Shown here one piece after another: positions 50,508 through 58,978 of a stretch of DNA of 64,000 nucleotides. Source of the DNA: Verminephrobacter eiseniae EF01-2. GTDB taxonomy: Bacteria > Pseudomonadota > Gammaproteobacteria > Burkholderiales > Burkholderiaceae_C. The position numbers and the translations under genes are program-made. The stretch is from positions 186,001-250,000 of the forward strand of contig NC_008786.1 in assembly GCF_000015565.1 (NCBI RefSeq). The letters are read 5' to 3'. Each line of letters starts with the position of its first letter. Position 1 is the first letter of the stretch. The notes under the pieces are model-generated. The model saw nothing but the letters and a program-made list of their open reading frames with translations, searched no databases and was not told the DNA's origin.

Positions 50508-51170
50508 ATGCACCAGCCATTGGCGTTCATGCCAGCGTTGCCAGTGTCGCGTCACCGATCAGATGTCGTAGGCTGCGCGCAGCCATCGGAGCGCAGCGCA
50601 AGGCGCATCGCGCAGCCCATACCGAGCGTATTGGCAAGCGATGCAACGCCGCGATGCGCTTCGATGGCCAGCGCAGACCGACAGATGATCGGTGACGCGA
50701 CACTAGCCTGCGCCTGCGCGGCGCAAGCGCAAAGTTCCGTCACCGTGTTCGGCGCGCTGGACGCCGCTCTGACCCACTCCAAAGGCTCGGTCGCCAGCGG
50801 CACCACCCTGTCCAACAACAACTGGGCTGCGTCGAAGCTCGGGTTCCGTGGGGTCGAAGACCTCGGCGGCGGGCTCGAGGCGGGCTTCTGGATCGAAGGC
50901 GCCATTCTTCCCGACAGCGGAGCAGGGGACGCGACGAACACCAACAACCCGCCGGGTGGTCAAGGCAGCGTGGGGGGACTCACCTTCGGGCGCCGCTCCA
51001 CGGTGAGCCTGTTCGGACCCTGGGGCGAACTGCGGGCTGGCCGGGACCTGCAGCCGCACTACCTCAACATCGGCCTGTTCGACCCCTTCGCGCATATCGG
51101 CATCGGCCAGGCCCGGTTGCCGACATCCACGGTCGCAGGCGTCGCCATCGGCATCGAGCACACTTTCTGA
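50508..51170 (+). pseudogene. Gram-negative porin, carrying a palindromic element in the signal peptide and a large internal deletion
   Basis: The frame is open over 220 codons but the product is abnormal. Porin homology starts SSVTVFGALDAALTHSKG and continues SKLGFRGVEDLGGGLEAGFW, then jumps from about residue 195 to the final strand AGVAIGIEHTF with its terminal Phe. A typical porin is about 340-380 residues, so more than half the barrel is missing. The 54-residue palindromic-element insert splits the signal peptide between MHQPLAFMPALP and ACACAAQAQ, and no frameshift results. GGAGA at 50495 precedes the ATG. It is unlikely to form a pore. Confidence 0.85.
50545..50702 (+). mobile_element. 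158-bp palindromic in-frame element, copy D (inside porin signal peptide)
   Basis: Same ends as the other copies; the left flank reads CCAG rather than CTAG (50541-50544), the right is CTAG (50703-50706). Its forward frame is open and joins the two parts of the porin frame, adding a Ser/Arg/Ala-rich peptide that contains VSRHRSDVVG and ends IGDATL. Confidence 0.92.
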
Positions 51171-51227
51171 GCACGGTGCACCTGCAAGCCCGCATCGAGC
51201 CATCCGATCCCCCGAGGACATTTGCAT

Positions 51228-52391
51228 ATGCCTGATCGACGTCGTTTCCAACTCCAGCTGATGGCCCTGGCAGCCGCCGGCACGGGCCTGTCCCGTGCGG
51301 CGCAGGCACAGGCCGGCGATTTTCCGAGCCGCCCGGTGCGGCTCATCGTGCCGTTTGCCGCAGGTGGCGGGCCGGACCTGCTGGCGCGTGCCATGGCGGT
51401 CCGCCTGGCGCCGGCGCTGGGCACAGGCGCTGTCGTATTTGTCGAGAACATCGTCGGCGCCGGTGGCATCGTGGCAGCGCAGAACGTGGCACGCATGGCA
51501 CCCGATGGTTACAACTTGCTGATGGGGGCTTCGTCGCACATGGTGCAAAAGGCCATGCAGCCGAGCGTGAAGTTCGATCCCCAAAAGGACTTCGCGCCCA
51601 TCTCGCGCATAGGCCTGGCGCCTTCCATCCTGGTGGTGGCCGCCGATGCGCCTTACCGCAGCGTCGCAGACCTGATCGCCGCAGCACGCAAAAATCCCGG
51701 CACGCTCAACTACGCCTCCGGTGGCGTCGGCAGCGCCGCCCACCTGTGCGGTGCGGCGCTGGCAGTGCACAGCCAGGTCGATGTGGTGCATGTGCCCTAC
51801 AAAGGCTCTGTCGAGATCGTGCCGGCCATCCTCGCGGGCGCGGTTCATTTTGCCTTCCCCATCGCATCGACGGCGGCCGCGCATGTGCAGTCGGGCAAGG
51901 TGCGCGCGCTGGCAGTCACCGGTGCGAAGCGTCTCGCGGCCTTCCCGCTGGTGTCGCGTCACGGATCAGATGTCGTAGGCTGCGCGCAGCCATCGGAGCG
52001 CAGCGCAAGGCGCATCGCGCAGCCAATACCGAGCGTATTGGCAAGCGATGCAACGCCGCGATGCGCTTCGATGGCCAGCGCAGACCGACAGATGATCGGT
52101 GACGCGACACTAGTGCCCACCTTGCTGGAGTTGCTCGGCGCCAGCGATCTGGTGCTCGACGCGTGGTTCGGGCTGTGGGCTCCCGCCGGCACGCCGGTGG
52201 CGATCGTGCAAACCGTGTTCAAGGCCCTGCACCGGGCGTTCGAGGACCCGGCCCTGCGCAAGGAGATCGAGGACACCGGCACGGTGGTGGGCCTGAGCGC
52301 GTCGCCGCAGGAGTTCACCGGCTTCATGCAGGCCGAGGCCGCGAAGTTCGAACGCCTCGTCAAGGCTGCGCAGGCGGGCATGCAGCGATGA
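51228..52391 (+). CDS. Bug/TTT-family periplasmic receptor with an in-frame 54-residue element insert
   Basis: 387 residues instead of about 333. The signal peptide ends near RAAQAQA. Family motifs: FPSRPVRLIVPFAAGGGPDL, VENIVGAGGIV, HVPYKGSVEIVPAILAGAV, ALAVTGAKRLAAFP and, after the insert, VPTLLELLGASDLV. The insert (about residues 242-295) lies exactly between AAFP and VPTLLE, where other Bug proteins read AFPDVPTLAE: a loop, so folding might survive. The frame is intact, so it is called as a gene, but activity is uncertain. It overlaps the CoA-transferase by 4 bp. Confidence 0.85.
   Translation: MPDRRRFQLQLMALAAAGTGLSRAAQAQAGDFPSRPVRLIVPFAAGGGPDLLARAMAVRLAPALGTGAVVFVENIVGAGGIVAAQNVARMAPDGYNLLMGASSHMVQKAMQPSVKFDPQKDFAPISRIGLAPSILVVAADAPYRSVADLIAAARKNPGTLNYASGGVGSAAHLCGAALAVHSQVDVVHVPYKGSVEIVPAILAGAVHFAFPIASTAAAHVQSGKVRALAVTGAKRLAAFPLVSRHGSDVVGCAQPSERSARRIAQPIPSVLASDATPRCASMASADRQMIGDATLVPTLLELLGASDLVLDAWFGLWAPAGTPVAIVQTVFKALHRAFEDPALRKEIEDTGTVVGLSASPQEFTGFMQAEAAKFERLVKAAQAGMQR
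51952..52109 (+). mobile_element. 158-bp palindromic in-frame element, copy E (inside a Bug receptor gene)
   Basis: Nearly identical to copies A and D. The left flank is CTGG (51948-51951), the right CTAG (52110-52113). It uses the same forward reading frame as copy D and adds 54 codons to the receptor. Confidence 0.93.
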
Positions 52392-53488
52392 GCGCCGCTG
52401 CATGGCAGGCGCCGCCACAGGCGCTGCGCGGGGTGCGTGTGCTCGACTTCAGCCACGTCATCGCCGGCCCGTTCGCCACCTTTCAGTTGGCCCGGATGGG
52501 CGCCGAGGTGATCAAGGTCGAGCGCCCCGGGGGCGGCGATGTGATGCGCCGCAGCGGATCCGGCGCCCACGCGTTCACGGCGCTCAACGCGGGCAAGCAG
52601 GCGCGCGCCATCGACCTGGCCACGCCGCCGGGCCGGGCCGAGGCGCTGGACCTCGCGCGCCAGGCCGACCTGATGGTGGACAACTACCGCCCCGGGGTGC
52701 TCGAACGCCATGGCCTGGGCTACGAACAGGTCAAAGCCATCAACCCGCGCATCGTGTACTGCGCCATTTCTGGCTACGGCCGCAGTGACCCGGCACTGGC
52801 AGCGCGCGGCGCCTACGACCATGTGGTGCAGGGGCTGACCGGCATGGCGATGCTGGCCGGCCAGGAATGCGACCCGCCGATCAAGGTCGGCTTTCCGGTC
52901 ATCGACGCGGCCACCGGCTTGGTAGGTGCGCTGGCCATGATGGCTGCACTGCGCGAACGCGACCAGACGGGCCACGGCAGCTTTCTCGACGTGAGCATGT
53001 GGGCGAGCGCCCTGCAACTGATGTACCCGTTCGCCTGCGATGTGCTGAGCACCGGGCAGGAGATCGCGCGGGTGGGCAACAAGGGCTTTTCTGGCAGCCC
53101 GGCGGCCGACATGTTCGCCTGCCGCGACGGGTGGCTGGCGCTCGGGGCCAACACGCCGCAGCACATCGCGGCACTGATGCAGGTGCTGGGCGTCGACCCG
53201 CAACGCTATGCCCCGCTGCTGGACGCCGGCTCCGGCAAAGGCCCCGCGTTCGCACGGGCCCGGGACCCCGCCGCCTTTCGCGAACTGCTGGCCGAGCAAC
53301 TGGCCGGCCATCCGGCCGCCGAGTTGGAACAGCGCCTGAACGACGCCGGCGTGCCGGCCGCGCGCGTGCGCAGCCTGCGTGAATTCACGCAGCAGGCCGT
53401 GGACACCGGCTTGCTGCAGCCGCTGGTGCTTGGCGCGGGCGAGGAGCGCGCCGTCACGCCCGGCCTGGGCTGGCGGGTGGCCCGGTGA
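52388..53488 (+). CDS. CaiB/BaiF-family (class III) CoA-transferase
   Basis: 366-residue family III CoA-transferase. Start region LRGVRVLDFSHVIAGPFATF, GAEVIKVERPGGGD, NYRPGVLERHGLGYE and VGALAMMAALRERDQTGHGS are typical. Members move CoA between carboxylic acids. ATG overlaps the Bug stop, linking uptake of a carboxylate to its activation. It is somewhat shorter than the usual 390-410 residues, with the deficit near the C-terminus. Confidence 0.9.
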   Translation: MSAAAWQAPPQALRGVRVLDFSHVIAGPFATFQLARMGAEVIKVERPGGGDVMRRSGSGAHAFTALNAGKQARAIDLATPPGRAEALDLARQADLMVDNYRPGVLERHGLGYEQVKAINPRIVYCAISGYGRSDPALAARGAYDHVVQGLTGMAMLAGQECDPPIKVGFPVIDAATGLVGALAMMAALRERDQTGHGSFLDVSMWASALQLMYPFACDVLSTGQEIARVGNKGFSGSPAADMFACRDGWLALGANTPQHIAALMQVLGVDPQRYAPLLDAGSGKGPAFARARDPAAFRELLAEQLAGHPAAELEQRLNDAGVPAARVRSLREFTQQAVDTGLLQPLVLGAGEERAVTPGLGWRVAR

Positions 53489-53526
53489 GCGGCCATGCCG
53501 TGCAATGGCATGGGGGGGGATCGACC

Positions 53527-54630
53527 ATGACCGCTGGACTCGACAGGAACACCATGGCACGGGCGGCCCTGCTGTGCCTGACCGCAGCCATGCTCGGCTG
53601 CGCCTCGTCCCCCTGCTTTGCACCGCCGCCCGGCCGCACTGCGGGCGCTGCGCTGCAACTGCGCGCCGATTGGGACGCTGCCGCGCTGCAGGAGGTGCTG
53701 GCCTACGCCCGGTCCCAAAAGACCACGGGGCTGCTGATCATCCACGACCGGCAGGTCGTCGCCGAGCAGCACTGGCCGCTGCCCGGGGACGCGGCTGCTT
53801 TCCGCGCCGCATTCGTGCACGGCCAGGCTCCCGACGGTGCGCTGCTTGAAGACGTGGCCTCGCAGCAAAAGAGCTTCATCGCCATCCTGGCCGGCGCAGC
53901 GGTCGACCGCGGGCTGCTGGATGTCGAACGGCCGGTGTCGGCCTACCTGGGTGCGGGCTGGTCCAGGGCGGCACCTGCGGCCGAGGCGCGCATCCGCGTG
54001 CGCCACCTGCTGGAGATGAACTCCGGCCTGCGGGAAGACCTCCGCCCCGAAGCGGAACCGGGCGCGCGGTTCTTCTACAACACGCCGGCCTACGCAGTGA
54101 CCCAGCGCGTGCTGGAACAGGCGGCCAGGCAGCCCCTGGACGAGCTGACGCGCCGCTGGCTCACCGAGCCGCTGGGCATGGCGCAGACGGACTGGCGCGC
54201 GCGGCCTGCGGTGCTGGCCGACTCCGGCAACCCCACCGGGCTGGTGACCACGCCGCGCGACATCGCCAGGATGGGCCAGTTGGTGCTCGACCGTGGCCTG
54301 GCGCCCGATGGCCGCCGCGTGATCTCCAGCGCGCAGTTCGATCTGCTGCTGCAACGCAGCGCCACCAACCCGGCCTATGGGCGGTTGTGGTGGCTCAATG
54401 GCGGCAGCCACGCGCTCCTTGCCGGTGCCGGCGCGCCCCGGCGCGAGGGCCCGCTGATCGCAGCGGCGCCCGCCGACCTCGTGGCGGCCCTGGGTGCGCA
54501 CGACCGCAAGCTCTTCGTCGTGCCGAGCCGGCAACTGATCGTCGTGCGCACCGGCCAGGCAGCGCCGGCGCGCGACTTCAACCAGCAACTGTGGTTGCGC
54601 CTGGCGCGGGCCTTGCCCGGCGGGGCCTGA
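53527..54630 (+). CDS. Serine hydrolase of the beta-lactamase / class C esterase family, probable lipoprotein
   Basis: 367-residue protein. The N-terminus has a hydrophobic stretch and lipobox-like AAMLGC followed by CASSP, so it may be a lipoprotein. The catalytic SxxK is in VASQQKSFIA (Ser-Gln-Gln-Lys) and the YxN-type motif in FFYNTPAYAV. The final part is typical of EstB/6-aminohexanoate-dimer hydrolase-like proteins. ATG 53527 follows a G-rich ribosome site; the frame also allows GTG 53485, overlapping the CoA-transferase stop. It may hydrolyse an ester or amide of the substrate handled by this operon. Confidence 0.82.
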   Translation: MTAGLDRNTMARAALLCLTAAMLGCASSPCFAPPPGRTAGAALQLRADWDAAALQEVLAYARSQKTTGLLIIHDRQVVAEQHWPLPGDAAAFRAAFVHGQAPDGALLEDVASQQKSFIAILAGAAVDRGLLDVERPVSAYLGAGWSRAAPAAEARIRVRHLLEMNSGLREDLRPEAEPGARFFYNTPAYAVTQRVLEQAARQPLDELTRRWLTEPLGMAQTDWRARPAVLADSGNPTGLVTTPRDIARMGQLVLDRGLAPDGRRVISSAQFDLLLQRSATNPAYGRLWWLNGGSHALLAGAGAPRREGPLIAAAPADLVAALGAHDRKLFVVPSRQLIVVRTGQAAPARDFNQQLWLRLARALPGGA

Positions 54631-55007
54631 GGCACCACGGCGCAGCCCCCGGGTGGCGGCCAACGGCCAGGGGCTGCGGATGCCGCGCAGAAAGATGTCG
54701 GCGAACCGGTCCGCCAAGTTTCCGGCGCGGGTCTGTTCGCACGGAATGCATCTTTTGAGAGCGCCACGTTGGCCGCTCGCCGCTGGCGCAGATGCGTCAC
54801 CCCCTGGCTCGGCTGCCTGCTGTGGGCGAGCACGCTGCGCGCGCCGTGCATCAGCAAGGTGCGCAGGCAGGTGTCGCCGCATTTGCTGCTGCCCGGCATC
54901 CGCATGCGCCCGCCCGTTCATGCAGCGCCAGACAGCATCGCTGGCAAAGCCAGGGGCCAGGCGGCTGGCCTACGGCAATGCATCCGGCGCGTCATCCGCC
55001 CAGCCCT
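54631..55007. other. Intergenic region with transposase remnant
   Basis: No intact gene. The stretch 54720-54905 on the minus strand looks like a decayed IS110 transposase (separate entry). Nothing else recognised before the 3' end of the sigma-54 activator gene. Confidence 0.5.
54720..54905 (-). pseudogene. Remnant of an IS110-family transposase C-terminus
   Basis: The minus-strand translation SSKCGDTCLRTLLMHGARSV resembles the IS110/IS1111 (Transposase_20) C-terminal motif, usually SKRGDxYLRTLLIHGARxV, and RRAANVAL later fits the following N-x-A-x-VAL stretch. Upstream in the same frame there is a stop, and no full DEDD catalytic domain is present. It is an inactive scrap. Confidence 0.5.
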
Positions 55008-56750
55008 TCAACTGAGCGCTGATCCGGTGGCGGCACCCAGGCCGATTTGCGCCAGCCGCTTGTACAGGTAGGAGCGTGAGATACCCAGTTCGGCGGCGAC
55101 ACGTTTCTTGTTGCCTTGCAGCCGGGCCATGGCCTGCCGAATCAGTTGCTCTTCCACTTGTTCCACCGCGTTGCTGACGCGCAGTGACGCGCGTGGCGCC
55201 GCGCCAGTCAACGCCAGGGCGGCATGGCCTGCGCCGTCGGACAGCATCGGCGGCAGTTCGGCCGGATCGGCGTCGATGATCCCGAAGTCGGCTGGCACGA
55301 CCACCTCGGATTCGCAGAAGATGGCCGCGCGCTCGACGGTGTGCATCAACTGCCGCACATTGCCCGGCCAGCGCTGGTTTTGCAGGAACTCGCAGGCCGC
55401 GTCCGAGAGCTTTTTCGGGCGTTGCCGGTGCCGCTCGGCAAACTGCCGGAGCGCCAGTTCCGCCAATTGCGCAATGTCCTCGATCCGCTCGCGCAGCGAG
55501 GGCATGCGGATGGTCACGCCGCCGATCCGGTAAAACAGGTCCAGCCGGAACGAACCGTTGGCGATCATGGCCTCGAAGTCGCGGTTGCTGGCGCTGATGA
55601 GGCGGAAGTTGGAGTGGCGCAGTTCGTTGCCGCCCACGCGCTGAAAGTTGCCATCTTGCAGCACGCGCAACAGCTTGACCTGCACATCCGCCGGCATGTC
55701 TCCGACCTCATCGAAGAACAGTGAGCCGCCATCGGCCTGCTCGATCTTGCCCTTGCGACCCTTGCGCTCGGCCCCGGTGAAGGAGCCGGCCTCGTAGCCA
55801 AAAAGCTCGCTTTCAACCAGCGTGGCAGGCAGGGCGGCAGCGTTGACCATCACCAACGTGTCATCGCGCCGGGGGCTGAGCTTGTGGATCGCATGGGCTG
55901 CAAGCTCCTTGCCGGTGCCGCTTTCGCCGGTCAGCAGCACCGGAACGTCCAGCGGCGCGAGCTTGACGATCTGCTGCTTGAGGCGTTGCATCGCCGGGCT
56001 GTTGCCCAGGATTTGATCGAGGCCGTAGCTGCGGTTGCGCAGGTCGCTGAGCTCGCGCCGGTAATAAGCGACTTCGGACTTGAGCTTCGATAGTTCGGCA
56101 GACAATGCCTGCAGTTGCTCCGGCCCTTTGAACATGATCTGCCCGATCGCGCCGACGATATCCCCGTGGCGGTTGCGGATCGGGTGGCGCGATACCACGC
56201 GGGTGATGGCGCGCATTTCGTGCAGCAAACCGATCTCTGCCTTGCCGGAGGCGACCACATGGTGCAGCCGCGAGTTCTCGATCACTTCGGTGGCATGGCG
56301 GCCGGTGCCGCCGCCCGGCGGCAGGCCGAAGAAGCGTTCGTGCACCGGGCTCATGTAGCGGACGATGCCCTGCCGATCGACGACGCTCAAGGCCTCAAAC
56401 GGATTGGTCAGGAAGTGCGCCAGGATGTCGGCCGCGAAATCGACGGCACCAACGAACTCGAAGAGCGCGTCGCGGCTGTCGCGCTCCATCGCGACCAGCA
56501 CCGTGGCGTCTGCCGCCGGCAGGGCCACCACCACGATCGGCGCGCCGTCCGGCGTCTCGGCGGGAAAGACCTTGCGCTGGCGCCGGCGGGCTTCATGCCA
56601 TGCGGCAAGGATGCAACGGGCCACCGCAGGTTGCAGTGCAATGCCATTGGTGGCCATCGCTTTGCCATCCGCGCCCAAGACCAACACGCCGCGCAATGCA
56701 TGCAGGGCGGTGCTGCTCGAACCTGTCTTTGGTGTCTCCATGGCGGACAT
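55008..56750 (-). CDS. Sigma-54-dependent transcriptional activator with PAS domain
   Basis: 580-residue enhancer-binding protein (start MSAMETPKTG; three in-frame ATGs upstream are possible). A sensor region at about 1-260 includes a PAS domain (NPFEALSVVDRQGIVRYMSP). The AAA+ domain follows: Walker A GESGTGKELAAHAIH, the sigma-54 loop GSFTGA (usually GAFTGA), Walker B GSLFFDEVGDMP and SEVVVPADFG. A Fis-type helix-turn-helix (GNKKRVAAELGISRSYLYKR) ends the protein. It is divergent from the CoA-thioester operon whose start carries a -24/-12 promoter, so it almost certainly activates that operon in response to a pathway compound. Confidence 0.95.
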   Translation of the reverse strand: MSAMETPKTGSSSTALHALRGVLVLGADGKAMATNGIALQPAVARCILAAWHEARRRQRKVFPAETPDGAPIVVVALPAADATVLVAMERDSRDALFEFVGAVDFAADILAHFLTNPFEALSVVDRQGIVRYMSPVHERFFGLPPGGGTGRHATEVIENSRLHHVVASGKAEIGLLHEMRAITRVVSRHPIRNRHGDIVGAIGQIMFKGPEQLQALSAELSKLKSEVAYYRRELSDLRNRSYGLDQILGNSPAMQRLKQQIVKLAPLDVPVLLTGESGTGKELAAHAIHKLSPRRDDTLVMVNAAALPATLVESELFGYEAGSFTGAERKGRKGKIEQADGGSLFFDEVGDMPADVQVKLLRVLQDGNFQRVGGNELRHSNFRLISASNRDFEAMIANGSFRLDLFYRIGGVTIRMPSLRERIEDIAQLAELALRQFAERHRQRPKKLSDAACEFLQNQRWPGNVRQLMHTVERAAIFCESEVVVPADFGIIDADPAELPPMLSDGAGHAALALTGAAPRASLRVSNAVEQVEEQLIRQAMARLQGNKKRVAAELGISRSYLYKRLAQIGLGAATGSALS

Positions 56751-56877
56751 GATTTGATGGCTTTCAAGCACCCCTGTCTTCGGCAAAGACATCGGGACGA
56801 TGATCATTCGGCGCGGCACGGGTCCGGGATGCCGGTCGGGACGGTATTTTCTGACTACCGGATGAAAGCGCAAGGCA

Positions 56878-56893
56878 TGGCACGCGCTTTGCA
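56878..56893 (+). promoter_or_regulatory. Sigma-54 (-24/-12) promoter of the CoA-thioester operon
   Basis: TGGCACG (56878-56884), four bases, then TTGCA (56889-56893): an exact match to the consensus TGGCACG-N4-TTGCW. The expected transcript start, about 12 bp after the -12 GC, falls near 56904, right at the first ATG (56906) of the CoA-transferase. The mRNA would then be leaderless or start translation downstream. An inverted pair CGGTA (56842-56846) / TACCG (56856-56860) about 20 bp upstream could help bind the activator, though enhancer sites are usually further away. Confidence 0.85.
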
Positions 56894-56905
56894 CGAAACC
56901 ATGCA

Positions 56906-58150
56906 ATGTCTACGCCAGAAACCCCGCTCCCGTTGCATGGCCTGCCGGCCAAATCCGCTGCTGCGCTCGACCTGTTGGCGGGCCTGAAAGTCCTCGATCT
57001 GACCACGTCGATCGCGGGGCCTTATGCCGGCCAGTTGTTGGCCGACCTCGGCGCCACGGTCGTGAAGGTGGAAAAGCCCGGCACCGGCGATGATGCCCGC
57101 GCCTGGGGGCCGCCGTTCCTGCATGGCGAGTCGCTCTGGTTCATGAGCGTCAACCGTGGCAAGCAGAGCCTGACGCTGGATATGGCTGCGCCGGCCGGCC
57201 GGCAAGTGCTGCGGCAACTGGTGGCCGAGTGCGATGTGATCTTGCTGAACCTGGTGGCGCGCGCGCAGTGCAAGCTGGGCCTGGATGCCGATGTGTTGAT
57301 GGGGCTCAATCCGCGTCTGATCCATGTCTCCATCACCGGCTTCGGGGTCGGATCGAGCCGCGCGGATCTGCCCTGCTACGACCTGATCGCGGAAGGCTAT
57401 TCCGGCGTCATGGATCTGACCGGCGAGGCCGATGCAGCGCCGCAAAAGGTGGGCACGCCGGCCGCAGATCTGTTGGCCGGCAGCGATGCCGCGATGGCGG
57501 TACTGGCCGCGCTGTGGCGCCGCCAGCGCAATGGCAAGGGCTGCGTGATCGATGTCTCGATGGTCGAGAGCATGTCGCGCTTCATGGCGCCGCGGCTGAT
57601 GCCCTACCTGGGCTCGGGTGAGCTCAGCCGGCGCACCGGCGGGCGCGACAGCGTCGTCGCGATTTACCAGGTTTTTGATGCCGCCGACGCCCCGATGACC
57701 TTGGGGCTTGGCAATGACGCGATCTGGAAGCGCTTCTGGGACGCCGTGGGCCAGCCTGAAGTAGCGGTCGATCCCGGGTTCGCCAGCAATGCCCTGCGAC
57801 GCGCCCGGCGCGAAGACCTGGTCGAACGCATCGCCGCACTGATCGGCTCCCGGCCGCGTGCCCATTGGCTGGAACTGCTCGGGGCGGCGCGCGTTCCTTG
57901 CGGGCCTATCCAGCGTCTGGACGAGTTGGCGCAAGACCCGGCGCTGCACGCGGCCGGCTTCCTCTACCGTATCGACGGGCCGGACGGCCCCATTCCCCAG
58001 GTCGGTCTCGGCATCCGCTTTGATGGCCGCACCGAGGGAACGGCGCTGCCGCCGCCCAAACTGGGCGCCAATACCCAAGAAGTGCTTGGCCAGTGGCTCG
58101 GCTGTGCTGCGGCGCAGATCGAACGACTGCGCGCGCAGCGCATCGTTTGA
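56906..58150 (+). CDS. CaiB/BaiF-family (class III) CoA-transferase
   Basis: 414-residue family III CoA-transferase. LAGLKVLDLTTSIAGPYAGQ near 24-43, GATVVKVEKPGTGDDAR near 49-65, HVSITGFG, AGSDAAMAVLAALWRRQRNG and GCVIDVSMVESM are typical. First gene of the sigma-54 operon; it may exchange CoA between pathway acids and acyl-CoA, an alternative to the ligase encoded later. The ATG lies about 2 bp after the predicted transcript start. Confidence 0.9.
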   Translation: MSTPETPLPLHGLPAKSAAALDLLAGLKVLDLTTSIAGPYAGQLLADLGATVVKVEKPGTGDDARAWGPPFLHGESLWFMSVNRGKQSLTLDMAAPAGRQVLRQLVAECDVILLNLVARAQCKLGLDADVLMGLNPRLIHVSITGFGVGSSRADLPCYDLIAEGYSGVMDLTGEADAAPQKVGTPAADLLAGSDAAMAVLAALWRRQRNGKGCVIDVSMVESMSRFMAPRLMPYLGSGELSRRTGGRDSVVAIYQVFDAADAPMTLGLGNDAIWKRFWDAVGQPEVAVDPGFASNALRRARREDLVERIAALIGSRPRAHWLELLGAARVPCGPIQRLDELAQDPALHAAGFLYRIDGPDGPIPQVGLGIRFDGRTEGTALPPPKLGANTQEVLGQWLGCAAAQIERLRAQRIV

Positions 58151-58162
58151 CAGGAGCATCCC

Positions 58163-58942
58163 ATGCAGTTCGAGGAAATCACGTATGAGGAAGACGGCCC
58201 CATCGGCACGATCACGCTGAACCGGCCGCATGACGGCAACATGTTCACACCCCGGATGTGCCACGAAATCCGCGATTGCATCGACGGCATTCGGCGCGAG
58301 ACGCGCACCCGCGTGATCGTCGTGACCGGCGCTGGCGAGAAATTCTTTTGCATCGGCGGCCGCAAGGAGGGGATGCAAGACACGCTGCTGTATGCCGGCG
58401 TGCTGCCGACGCTGGAGATGTACGAGGCCATCGACAAGCTGCAAAAACCGGTCATTGCCTCGGTCAACGGTTTCGCCGTCGGCGGCGGCAACGTGCTGCA
58501 TGTGGTGTGCGACATCACGATCGCCAAAGACAGTGCCATGTTCCGACAGGTCGGGCCGATGATGGGCAGCTTCGATGGCGGCTACGGGACTTGGTATCTG
58601 GAAGACCTGATCGGCAAGAAGCGCGCCAAAGAGATGTGGTATCGCAACCCCAAGCTGACGGCGCGCCAAGCGCTCGAATGGGGTTTGGTCAACCATGTGG
58701 TGCCCGATGCCGAACTCCAGGACTTCACCCGCAAGATCGCGCTGGAGATCGCCGACCGGGGCGCTTTTGCGCTGGCTTCGATCAAGGCCTCGTTCAACGC
58801 GCGCCATGGCGGCGTCTCGGGCCTGTCGCGCATGGCGCATGACCTGCTGCTGCGCGGCTACCTGGACAGCAGGGAACACACCGAGCTGGCCGCCGCGTTC
58901 GCCGGGCGCAGGGCGCCCGAGGCCTCGGAGTTCGGCCATTGA
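58163..58942 (+). CDS. 2-ketocyclohexanecarboxyl-CoA hydrolase-like crotonase (BadI/MenB type)
   Basis: 259-residue crotonase-fold protein. MQFEEITYEE, GAGEKFFCIGGR, KPVIASVNGFAVGGGNVLHV, and especially FRQVGPMMGSFDGGYGTWYL with KKRAKEMWY match BadI and MenB rather than ordinary enoyl-CoA hydratase: the hydratase Glu of GGGCEL is replaced by Asn. BadI opens the ring of 2-ketocyclohexanecarboxyl-CoA to pimeloyl-CoA. Its companions (ligase, dehydrogenase, hydratase, SDR) fit that pathway. A naphthoate-synthase role is less likely, as no menaquinone genes are near. Confidence 0.75.
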   Translation: MQFEEITYEEDGPIGTITLNRPHDGNMFTPRMCHEIRDCIDGIRRETRTRVIVVTGAGEKFFCIGGRKEGMQDTLLYAGVLPTLEMYEAIDKLQKPVIASVNGFAVGGGNVLHVVCDITIAKDSAMFRQVGPMMGSFDGGYGTWYLEDLIGKKRAKEMWYRNPKLTARQALEWGLVNHVVPDAELQDFTRKIALEIADRGAFALASIKASFNARHGGVSGLSRMAHDLLLRGYLDSREHTELAAAFAGRRAPEASEFGH

Positions 58943-58978
58943 AGTGCGCCCGTGAGACACATGCAGGAGGCCCCGGAC

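Noticed and set aside
58163..58942. Naphthoate synthase MenB
   Set aside because: The MenB-like motif also fits BadI, and the neighbours are fatty/alicyclic acid enzymes rather than menaquinone genes.
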